A stretch of DNA of 30,212 nucleotides, from contig JAQIWT010000171.1 of NCBI GenBank assembly GCA_034696485.1, positions 1-30,212 of the forward strand, given 5' to 3'. The position numbers and the translations under genes were made by a program. The DNA is from Isohypsibius dastychi. Lineage: Eukaryota; Tardigrada; Eutardigrada; Parachela; Isohypsibiidae. Below the pieces are notes generated by a model that was not told the DNA's origin, ran no database searches, and worked only from the letters and a program-made list of their open reading frames with translations. How positions within the stretch are numbered: the stretch's first letter is position 1; the number at the start of each line of letters is the position of its first letter. Below are positions 21,022-30,212 of this stretch, in pieces.

Positions 21022-22396
21022 ATGCTGCAGACCTACATGAAAATCTTATCACGTTTCATCGCACAAGGAAATATTCCGAGAGTACTGGAGAAGTTGGCGG
21101 AAATCGAGGAATTATTTGAAGGTGTCATCCCATGGATGGATATGATTAGTTTTCCGTCTCGTGAATCGCTTGCCGTCTTGGCTAGGTACTGCCATGAGCG
21201 CATGCATGCAGTATAATCTGACTTTCGGACATATGGTTATTTCACAAGAGACATTTCTTTTTGCTGATTTTATTTGTTTTTTGCAGTCGGTATGGTCAAG
21301 TTGCAGTCTTGAAAGTCCTTCAGATCAAACATGCTCCCATCTTGTACTTTGAAACTGGAAATCTCGATACGAAAAAACCGATCCATGAAGCTGTCGAAAA
21401 TGGCAATATGGATTGTTTGGAATACCTGGTCGAATCTATTGGAGTGAGCGTGAATTCGCTGAAGCGCGCCGACTGGTAATTTCCGTTGTTTAAACAGCTT
21501 ATCGACAAATTACCTCGATCTTACTTGATAAAAAAATTCCCTTGATGAAATCTGTTTCATTAGACGAAGTATTCTTCGTTTCTTATAAAAACATTAAAAG
21601 GCAATAACGTACGATTGCTCATTGATGGATTATTTTCATATTTTTAGGACGCCACTAATGCTGGCATGTACAAAGCCCAATGTGGAGATAGTGCAGTACC
21701 TCCTGGATCACGGAGCTGACTTCCGCTTCACAAACAAGGATGGCTGGAATGCGTTTCACATTGCTTGCCGGTAAATCCATTATTTTTGGCCGCTTTGTCT
21801 CTCGGACCCCGTGCTGACGTACATTTGAACACCTGAGCTTTTGTGAACTGGTTTATGTAATCCTTTGACAGTCGATTTACTCTAAATCACCCTTTTTCTG
21901 CCTTCAGGGAAGGTAATTTGGAAATTGTGAAACTGCTCTTCCGCACTGATCCCGGTGTCGCCCAGACCATTAGCCGAAATGGGAGAACGCCATTGCACAC
22001 TGCCGGTAAGCGTCTTTGATCCATGTAATATTTAATCCAAGACTTCCGGTTCCGGTGTTATCGGTGGAAGATCTTGAACGATTTTTAATTTGTACTTTAA
22101 ACGACCTTCACGTGATGTGACCTTGATTAATAAGTGGAAGGTTTGTGTAATATGTTTATTTATATATCTGAAAACACCAGAAGAGAACCTCTCGTCAAAT
22201 TTATTATATACAGTAGTTGCACTTTAATAATTCGTTTTATTTTACAGCTCTCCATGGTCGGACAGTGGTTGTCCAGTTTCTCCTGCAAGAGTGTCACATT
22301 GATCCAAATTTATTTGATGCTTCTGGACGTTCGCCAATTGATGACGCAAAAGTCTCCGGCCATCAGGAATTGGCTCGCCTCCTGGAGGGACATTGA
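21022..22396 (+). CDS. ANKRD16: ANKRD16 orthologue, ankyrin-repeat protein (shortened)
   Basis: Five exons, 21022-21185, 21287-21475, 21648-21770, 21908-22005 and 22248-22396, give 240 aa. About six ankyrin repeats are visible. The centre matches vertebrate ANKRD16 strikingly: [52 protein letters not shown] and [20 protein letters not shown], then [13 protein letters not shown]. The mammalian protein is about 361 aa with further repeats after this point, whereas this one stops at RLLEGH, so the C-terminal third is absent. In mammals ANKRD16 binds alanyl-tRNA synthetase and absorbs mis-activated serine; whether the short form does so is unknown. The N terminus before the first repeat is not conserved and the start Met is the first available. 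Confidence 0.88.
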
Positions 22397-22703
22397 AATC
22401 TCGCCAGTCAAGGGTTTTTACTTTCGACTTAGCCCTGTGCTGCAAACTGATATCTATCGACCAAAGACAATGAACCGTTTTTTTAGATTTCGCGCCACAC
22501 GTTGCATTTTTTGCGCTTTTTTGTTAATCGTCTGCTTTATGCTCTAAATGCTGCCTTTATCATCTCACATTCAGGAAAAAGCTATAGAATTACCATTTAG
22601 TCAATGCTCAGCGACAAAGCGGCTACTGTTTGAAAAGTTGTAAATTTGAGGAAACTGAAAAAAAATCTGTGAAATTGAAAAAAATGTGATTTCGTCAATG
22701 ATA
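22397..22703. other. Convergent 3' spacer between ANKRD16 and ACP1
   Basis: About 300 bases of 3' flanking sequence between two genes that run toward each other. No gene seen. Confidence 0.5.
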
Positions 22704-24153
22704 TCATTTTTTCTCCAAATAAGCTGCCATTTCTTTCTCGACGTGATCCAGGAAGGCGCGACAACTTCGTAAACATTGTTCGTATACTGAAATCGGGAAA
22801 AAATGTTTGTTGAAGTTCAATTACGTGCGAATCATCAACTGCGACTCACCGATATCAAATTCGCTTTCGCCACCCTGCCAAAAGAAAAGGAAAAGACCGT
22901 TAGTCGATGAACGATCACGATTTTGGCTCAGTTAACATGTGTTTGCAAAATGAAGATAAAGTGGTCACGTTTGTTCCAAGCTCGAAACGTTTGCCAACTT
23001 TGGCAAATATGTAGAACGAAAAGCAGTGGCTTACGTAATACGGGTCTTCAATTATAAGCGAGCTCCGTTCACTTTCCGGATCGTACTGGCCGAGTAATTC
23101 CACTCGGCAACGCGACTTTTTTGGAACGTGCCTTTTGACATTCCTTGAAAACAATAACAGTCGGCGTAAAGGTCGAAAACCAAATTTAAAAAACAAACTC
23201 AAAGAACAAAAAACGGGTTTACAGTACATATATAGTTCATATATAATTCAGTCAATATCATTCACTAGCACTAAGTTGTAAATCAAGTGCAAATTATTCC
23301 ACAATACATCTACCGGTACGTACTCACTTCACGTTTTCGTGGTCCATCCCCAAAATAAACGCGAAATCCTGAAAGTCTTCCGGTCTTATCTACAAAAACA
23401 GAACTTTCGCTTACCAAAAAAAAACCATAACCAATCATTGGTTAACCAACCCACCTGTCTAACAATATGACCGGATGAGATTCCATGACGTTTCAAGCAA
23501 GCTTCAGCCCTGTTATCGGGGGGTTCTCCGACATGATAATTCGCGGTCGCAGCGCTGTCGATATGCCACTACAAAAACAAAAGAAAACTAAGACCAGGCT
23601 GGTAGAAAAAATGAAATACGACTCACCTTATCTAAAACACCACGCTCTTTCGCAGCTGTTGAAAGTAAAATCTCTGTTACATAAAAATATGGGTTAAAAT
23701 AAATTGTTTCTTACCCTGACGGAAGACAGCTTCAGCAATGGGTGATCTGCATATGTTCCCTGTAACGACAGCACTGAAAGCTGATTCCTCCGCTAATTGA
23801 CGATGATAATTGAATTCGTCAAATTGAGTGGCTCATTTTCAAATTCGAACGCTGATTGATAAGTCCAAAAAATTACAAACAAAACGAGGAGTCGCGATTA
23901 CTGATACAAATGCAAACAGTCTCATCATACCAACACGAACGCTCTCGTACCTTCCGCTAATTAACAAGATCGTACAATTCAGATAAAAATTCTACTGGTT
24001 CATTTTCCTGCATTTGTCAAAGCTGAAACGTTTAGAAAACGACTTGATGTTTTTCGAACAGAAAGAGCAAACGGTACGCAACTTCCCATAGGGCAATGAT
24101 TTACCCAAGCAGATGAACAGCACCGACCGCGGATTGCAACTCGGCTCTTCCAT
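22704..24153 (-). CDS. ACP1: Low-molecular-weight protein tyrosine phosphatase
   Basis: Eight exons, 24153-24105, 23759-23715, 23655-23627, 23568-23455, 23389-23328, 23143-23035, 22874-22850 and 22786-22704, give 171 aa (human 158). The catalytic loop spans the first intron: SVLFICLG then NICRSPIAEAVFRQ, giving the C-x5-R signature with nucleophile Cys15 and Arg21. Further blocks are HIDSAATANYHVGEPPDNRA, CLKRHGI, FAFILGMDHENVK, RCRVELLGQYDP and IIEDPYY, whose Asp133 is the general acid and whose Tyr pair is the usual regulatory site. It hydrolyses phosphotyrosine in the cytosol. Met at 24153 gives a family-like N terminus, but the frame stays open upstream to about 24654. Intron 1 is 345 bases; the rest are short. 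Confidence 0.95.
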
Positions 24154-24654
24154 ATCATTCCGGAAGATACAAGGTAAACAACATTTCAAGATTCTGGAAG
24201 ACGAGGAGCCGCGATTTCGTAAATAAACTGCTCTTCGATCAGCTGTCGAAGGGGAAATCACTATTGTGGGGTTCACGGCTTTCTTGACGGGGATTACGTG
24301 AGGGGGATACGTTTCCTGGCTGCGTCCCATTCCGACTAACGTACCGGACGGACTACCGGTCAAACGCAGGTGTTCGTCCAGGCGATACGTTCGAACAACC
24401 ACAGAAACCTTGGCTAGAAGTCCGAACTTGTTTAGCTCGTTGATTTCAGCTGTCAAAATATCACAAAGTTTCCGAACTAGTGGGATGCTGATGATAGATA
24501 CAAAAATCCGTCGATCTGGTTCAGAACCGGCGAAAATATTTATTTTGGAGCAGGCTGTCGTCACGAACAGTATACCGCGGGCGGAAATCGCCGCTGGGGG
24601 GTCACAAACACGATGAAAATCCAACAAACGTTTGGGATCAAAGAGATTGCACTA
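24154..24654 (-). other. Long open stretch upstream of and in frame with ACP1, unidentified
   Basis: The minus-strand frame that contains the ACP1 start Met is open for a further ~165 codons upstream, with a possible splice acceptor (TTTTTATAG) at about 24655 and a Met at 24627. The translation has a protein-like stretch (GILFVTTACSKINIFAGSEP, then IFVSIISIPLVRKLCDILTA and VSVVVRTYRLDEHLRLTG) followed by a basic, Ser-rich part. I do not recognise it. It could be an N-terminal extension of an ACP1 isoform, the remains of a separate gene, or chance. No upstream exon with an ATG joining at the acceptor was found with confidence. Confidence 0.4.
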
Positions 24655-25572
24655 TAAAAAGATAGAAGCATTCATTTCCCGACATGTCGAACGCGTTCTG
24701 ACTCAGGCGAGCTGCGCGTGAAAACCGATCGTTTTGAAAATAGAATATATTCCTGCACGCAGCTGGCGGCGAAAAAACACGCTCACGTCGCTCGACTCGA
24801 AGCTCAAAAATGACCTTCCAAAAATCCGACTGACGTCGTTAAGCTCTTAGCTGTTTTTAGATCAGCTTAGCTGCATAATTAGAAGGAAGCGTCTTCCAGA
24901 TGTCTTACGCCAGACCAATCGCGTCTTTCGTCACGAGTTTTTTTCAAGTCAAGAAACGCGGTACAACTGTCTGTTCACATCAGCTTTAAAATTAAGGGCC
25001 ACCAAGTGGAGGAATACTGTCATTTTAGTCGAGTAGAAAATCCTTCAAACTGTAACAACACTGCAGGAAGCTGGGTAACAGAAATCCAGTGTAAACTTTT
25101 ATAAATGCATCACAAAATTCTGAGAAAAAAGTGTTTTAGTCGGGATGGCACAGAGAATTTGATTCAGTGGCATGGATTGAGATCTTGGCGGTGTAATTGG
25201 CTTTGCCAGGCAGTGTTTATTTGGATGTCAGAGGCGAGGATCTTGATCCCGTTAGTTCGACTCTGGAAAAACAAGCGCCGCGGTTTATAAAAATAAAAGG
25301 CCGAATAACAAGAACAGATGTTGCTTCACATTCAAATAAGCATATTTAAGAAACGATAAATTGAAATGCCTTATTCAAGAGTTTAGAAAACTTACTTGTG
25401 GTGAGAAACAGTAGAAGAATTTTCACATTGTCTATTACAGTGCGCTGTATCAAACTTATGGTTCATACGTTAATCAACCTCTAATATATTGAAAGGTCAA
25501 GTCAAGAGACTAAGAATATAAAACCCGCACAAGTTTGGCTGACGCAAATGTTAATATCGCAATTCGTAATAC
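24655..25572. other. Intergenic region between ACP1 and RASGEF1
   Basis: About 900 bases with no supportable gene. The left part is GC-richer and contains TGACGTCG at 24831-24838 (near-CRE), consistent with a promoter for the ACP1 side. The right part should be the RASGEF1 3' UTR. A 61-codon plus-strand frame at 25105-25290 is not supported. Confidence 0.5.
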
Positions 25573-28500
25573 TCACTTTAGCTGTTTGTGCCTCGTCCTT
25601 TCATAATTATTTTCCGGTGCTTCGCATTCAAACGAGGCAAGAGCCAGCGCATTTTCCGAGAAAATCGGGTTTGTGAGAAGATATTTCACAACTCTGCTAT
25701 TTTTGTCCATTGGGGCCTAGATTAAGCACTCGTGATTAGTTTAAATCCGTCATAAGTTCAATACTGTGCTGAATGAGAATTAGTTACAACATACCGAAGC
25801 TTGTTTCCAAGTAAGAAATTCGGTGATCTGTTTCGCCAGCTGCCAGAATTTCTGAAATGATGTTCAGAGTGAAAAATAAGGTCAAAGTTACCAGTGTTTT
25901 GGAAATGAAAGCGTACCTCGAAATTAACGTGACCGCTAGCTTGACGATTCGCGCATCCTTCGTTGAGAAAATAAAGATCTTTGACAAGGAGGGAGAAGAA
26001 TGGAATGACGACCTGGAAACCAGAGTTTAATCACAAATATCAACCAGAAGCTTTTCGCATGACTTCCGGTTAGAATTGATAAAAAATAAAAAAGGTCACA
26101 CTCATTATATTTGGGAAAGTACATAACTTTTGGTTATGAAGTACCTTTTCTCTTTCGTTTGAAGCGCCTTCAGATCGCCACATTGCAGCTTTCAAGGTCG
26201 ACCGGTAACTGTTGAAATTCCCACTGGGATCCATTTGGTGCTCTAACACTTCGAATTTCTGGATATTAACTTTAGCCCATGTGCGTTTCAGCCGGCGAAC
26301 AGGACTCATATTCAGTCCGGCAATGATCGCCATAAGAGAGTTAAAATTTCCCAGGTTGAAGCATTCTTTTCCAACCTCGATGAAAAAGTCCAACATCCGG
26401 GCTCGATGGCGCTTTTTCAGCTGCATGCAAATCTCCGTTGCAACCAAGTAGCTTAATCGATTAAACCATTGAACATAGGCTTCAAGATTCCTGGTGCGTT
26501 TCATATCACATAACGGCGTCTGCAAAAAAACGAATAAACTCATTATATGATAAATTTATTGAGACCAAATATTTCAAAACTGCATGAAAAATTTTATGAC
26601 AATTTCAGACAAAATAACGAAAAACCGAAGATTCTGACATTCTCCTTCGAAATTCGTTCTGGCAGTTAAAATTAAAGGACTGACCTCGATGGAGGGATTT
26701 CCTTTGGCAAAAGCTTGAACGAACTCTTCAGGTCCAATAAATCTCAGGCGTTCAAGTTCGACGCTTGTTAAATGAAGAGCCAATTTTAAGGGCTCTGGAG
26801 TGAGCTCAAAGAGGTCAGTTGTGGGTATTCCGACAGCGATACGGTTGCAAGCTTCTTGATTGATGTCAGCCAATTGTTCCTCATATTTCTCCAGATTGGA
26901 AAGTCGTGAAAGAAGATTCTGTAGAATCTGTCCAACTTCTTTACGCTGTTCGGGCTCATATTTGAGACAGAAATGAGTGATCTCCTTTAGGCTCTTCATC
27001 ATCCGCTCATCTCGAAAGTCAAAAGCGAAGGTGTCCGTCCATTCACTACAAAATCGAAAAGTCGTTCAACTAATCTGTGACAATTTTATAATAAGCAGCG
27101 ATAAATTTACTGAGAATAAATTAAACAGCTGGGAAAAACAGACTAGAGATTAAAGAATTAAAAACGAACCCTCAGGAAATTAAATCATCAAACCACAAAG
27201 TGATTCAAAAACAATTCTACGGTTTTGCAAACGTCTTCAGTTTTTTTCGAGGTAAATTTTATCGTATAATCAAACGGCTCCAGTGATGGAAATTTACCCG
27301 AGAAGACGTGTTATGTTCCGGCAAAATATTCTCATATTCGCAGCGCTTATAGAAGATGGATATAAGCTCCGATGAAGTGAACACGCATCCACGACTTGTT
27401 CCAGCAAAGCCGGTGGTTTAATAAATAATCTGGAGCTGAGTAGAAAGGCAAAAATGTACGTTCTCTGAAAATAAGAAGCACGATCAATAGAGCGCATTGA
27501 CTGCATGCAACACCACGCCAGAAAACGAGCAATGCTAATTTCTTTGATTTTTTGTTGCACGATATAATTCAAAATTATTCTGAAAAAGTTTAGATATACT
27601 GCGTACGAGTGCATCAGCGATCGGATTCTGAATATCAAGCACTCCAAAAATCAAAATTTCATAGAGTCGAATATAAACTCACGTCTGGGTAATAATCCGC
27701 GCTCGGTACTAGATGATGGATGAGAGCATCAAGTGTTCCACAAGACAGAATAGAATTTTCAAAGATCAGGCTTTGCTGTAAATGATAAAGGCATTTGACT
27801 GTTCATCGGCACTTTATAAAATGTGACAAACTTACATCGGATGACCTTTGACTGTGCGTAGTGGATTCATCGCTGGCTGACCCGGCACTACTTCTGTGAT
27901 CGTGCGTCCCACCGCTTCCTAAACTCCCCACACTGTTCCACCTTCTGGGATTGACTTTGAGATTCTGCAAGAAAAATTCAACTCAATGATCAAGTGAGAA
28001 GAAACATCAAAAGTTGAAACTAAACTAGCTGGTAAAAAATGAGAGCGGTTGCTCCTGTTAACTTATTCCGATCAAAGACGGCAAGAAATAGATAAGAAAC
28101 TTGGTTTCGTATCATAAAAAGTTCAAGTTTGACAAGCTGACATGGAATCATTGGACAGGTACCTCATCAAACTGACCGCACCACCTTCAATCAATTTCGA
28201 AAATGTTTGATCGGAAATTAAAGCCGAGAAAACCGAAGCGTCTTGTCTCACTTCCATGTGCAGTTATTCGAGCTAATAAAATTTCATCACTCAAAGAATT
28301 TTAATATTGATTCGGTATGCGATGATATGCCCACTTAATTTCCCTCATAAAAATATCCACTGCAAAGAAAACAAACTTGACACTTTAGTGCATATTATGT
28401 CAGCCTGACAAACCCAGTGAACAAACATAAGCAGCATGGCTAAACGCGCGAAGAAATCATAAGCATTTGTGAAATCAAAAGAACGTGGAAAATTGATTAA

Positions 28501-29208
28501 TTTAACAACGTGGGTGGAGAAACTTGGACATAAGAGATCGTGAAAATCGAAAGATGGTAACACATTAAATTCAGCGGGGCAGAGCCATTTTTATTGAATT
28601 TTCAAAAAACTCAATCGCAAATTCGCATAGAAAAATCAACGAGATCGAAAACGCACACAAACTTCTTTTTTTAGAATTTGTAATATCAGAAAAAACAGAA
28701 ATGGGCTTCACAAATCAGTACCACCAAAATATTCATTACAAATGCTGACTACCAGTGGTATGTAAATAAGTTTTCAAGCAATCAAGAAATGGTACGCGAT
28801 AAAAAACCGGTGAACTTTGATAACGTATCATACCTCTGTAGGTTCAAAAGTCTCACATTTACGTACAATTCAGATTTCAGCCGAATGGCTGTTTCTGGAC
28901 AAACCCGTGGAAGCGTGTTAAATTAAAACAAGTCGCTTCAGTTGGATTAATCTTTCCATTTAACTTCCCATTCCAATTTACTGAACATAGACCGAAACGT
29001 GGCAAAAACTACAAATGAGATCGATATGCCATGTATGATAATTCGACATTTCGACTGATAGAACTGCCCTTCTGCCGTTCCACGCTCCAGTACCAAGAGC
29101 TTCTTTTCATTTAATCACAAGTTCGCGACGGACGAATGTCTTGCAGTTAAAAAAGACACCAACCTTGCCACCACGAAGATCAGCCATGTGCGTCATTTCC
29201 GACGCCAT
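25573..29208 (-). CDS. RASGEF1B: RASGEF1 family guanine nucleotide exchange factor (RASGEF1B-like)
   Basis: Nine exons, 29208-29164 (first exon, tentative), 27964-27836, 27775-27683, 27464-27298, 27045-26685, 26519-26145, 26012-25917, 25851-25795 and 25716-25573, give 488 aa (human RASGEF1B 473). The Ras exchanger motif (REM) region has GTLDALIHHLVPSADYYPD then RTYIFAFLLSSRLF, and RLLGEWTDTFAFDFRDERMM. The CDC25 catalytic domain has NLEAYVQWFNRLSYLVATEI, CFNLGNFNSLMAIIAGLNMS, FEVLEHQMDPSGNFNSYRST and VVIPFFSLLVKDLYFLNEGC. RASGEF1 proteins load GTP on Rap2-type small GTPases. A Ser-rich segment (SAGSASDESTTHSQRSSD) precedes the REM region. The first exon (MASEMTHMADLRGGK) joins in phase across a 1.2 kb intron but is short and unverified. 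The stop codon overlaps a splice donor, so the exact C terminus is uncertain. Confidence 0.93.
27965..29163. other. Long first intron of RASGEF1
   Basis: About 1.2 kb without a convincing exon, some twenty times the usual intron length here. It may hold regulatory sequence or alternative first exons. No repeat family or RNA gene was recognised. The bounds depend on the tentative first exon. Confidence 0.45.
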
Positions 29209-30212
29209 TGTTCCAAAAATGGTCGGCTGTAAAACAAGAAGTGCCGATTAAAAAACAGACCGGAAACGAAATCGATTCTCAAAAAAGTGACACTTACTCG
29301 CGCTTTGGTCATATATTTCACTCCAAACGCCGGCTGGCTTCGATTACTCTGCAATCATTTTTAATGGTTACTTCTCAACAAGGATGGAAAAGAAAACCGC
29401 ACGAATGATCGATTTACTTATTAAAAACTTCCTCTGATATGAAATATTGGCCAGAAAATATCAACAGTATTATCGAGCTGCTCACAAAGGAGCATTCCAG
29501 CACATATTGACTCATTGATGCCAGACTACAGTTTTCGCTCCGCCTTTCATTTCCATGACTTGAAAATGCTAATTCGTGCCGGCATTTATCGTTCATCATA
29601 TAGAGATATGAGCACAGATATGAAAGACGATCATCATCTCCATGTCGTAATTACATATCTGCTGCCGGACCAACATGATAATCAGGCTCTTGAACCTCAA
29701 AATACAGCATCACAATTTCAAACGGGCAATTCCCAAACTTTTCCATACCAGAGTACTCTCTTCTATCATACTTCTTATTTGTCAGTCTGGCAAATGTATC
29801 CTACAAAAAACAGCCTTGAGAGGGGATAGAAATTCACCATGCATTCAAAACGCATTTCAAAATGGATGTTTGTAGGTCAAAGTCACTCATCGTTGGAATG
29901 CTGGAATTTTATCGCGTGCAGAACGAAATATTTCTCGTGTTCGATTCTCGGCAATCATTCTCTCTCAAAAAATAATTAAAAAGTTCGGTAGAAACTCAGT
30001 TTCATTTCCGCTATTTCTCCAACGTAAATCTCGGTCAGCGCATTCTGTAACAGAATTGTTTACAGAAATCTGCACCATCAATCAGTATAATTCACTTTGT
30101 AGCATCTTCACAGCATCTGTTTCCCCAATAATTATCTCTTCGTTTACCAGGTGGGGTCCAATAGACCCCAGCCTCTATATTTTACAGTGTAATAAATCAC
30201 CTAATTAGTTTA
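29209..30212. other. Region upstream of RASGEF1
   Basis: About 1 kb to the window edge, expected to include the RASGEF1 promoter. It contains a plus-strand 104-codon frame (29515-29829) with no recognisable family and a perfect short hairpin at 30152-30170. No gene is accepted. Confidence 0.45.
30152..30170. repeat. Perfect short inverted repeat TGGGGTC-N5-GACCCCA
   Basis: Seven-base perfect stem with a five-base loop (CAATA). Hairpins of this GGGGTC/GACCCC type occur near the ends of some DNA transposons, but no transposase, terminal CACTG partner or target duplication is visible inside the window. Confidence 0.6.

Noticed and set aside
1-30212. CRISPR arrays, bacterial operons, rRNA genes, integrated viral genes
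   Set aside because: None seen; the window consists of intron-bearing animal genes, and no spaced direct repeats or viral polymerase, capsid or envelope-like frames were recognised.

Overview
The window is nuclear DNA from an animal with a compact genome. Introns are mostly about 45-80 bases with GT...AG ends, genes are packed on both strands, and most reading frames are identifiable as conserved metazoan proteins. The presence of ciliary and flagellar genes (B9D2, a CFAP107-like gene), a CARD-bearing initiator caspase, RASGEF1 and PWWP2 points to an invertebrate that keeps cilia or flagellated sperm. A tardigrade would fit the gene structure and base composition, but nothing here proves the phylum. 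No bacterial operons, CRISPR arrays, rRNA, convincing tRNA or intact transposons were seen. || Layout, left to right: TRAPPC12 (minus, 3' end cut by the window edge); a four-helix membrane protein of unknown family (plus); PWWP2A/B (plus); B9D2 (plus); a CFAP107-like gene (minus); importin beta-1/KPNB1 (minus, 20 exons, complete); a CARD caspase (minus, 7 exons, complete); a small bHLH transcription factor (minus); RNA polymerase II subunit RPB3/POLR2C (plus); a fragmentary unidentified coding segment (plus); ANKRD16 (plus); low-molecular-weight protein tyrosine phosphatase ACP1 (minus), preceded by an in-frame open stretch of unknown meaning; and RASGEF1 (minus). Exon structures were built by hand from splice signals, codon phase and family resemblance. 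For the complete models the exon lengths sum to whole codons and give proteins close to family length: KPNB1 880 aa, B9D2 175 aa, RPB3 280 aa, RASGEF1 488 aa, ACP1 171 aa. || The genes do not form one pathway. They are mostly housekeeping (transport, transcription, trafficking) with two adjacent, convergent ciliary genes. The points most worth a second look are: a caspase with VACRG in place of QACRG at its active site; a roughly 150-codon open extension directly upstream of and in frame with ACP1; an unplaced conserved-looking 48-residue C-terminal exon near 20.6 kb; a shortened ANKRD16; an intronic open segment in phase with KPNB1 exon 1; a weakened acidic loop in importin beta; and a RASGEF1 stop codon that overlaps a good splice donor. 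I did not find a clearly new multi-gene system.
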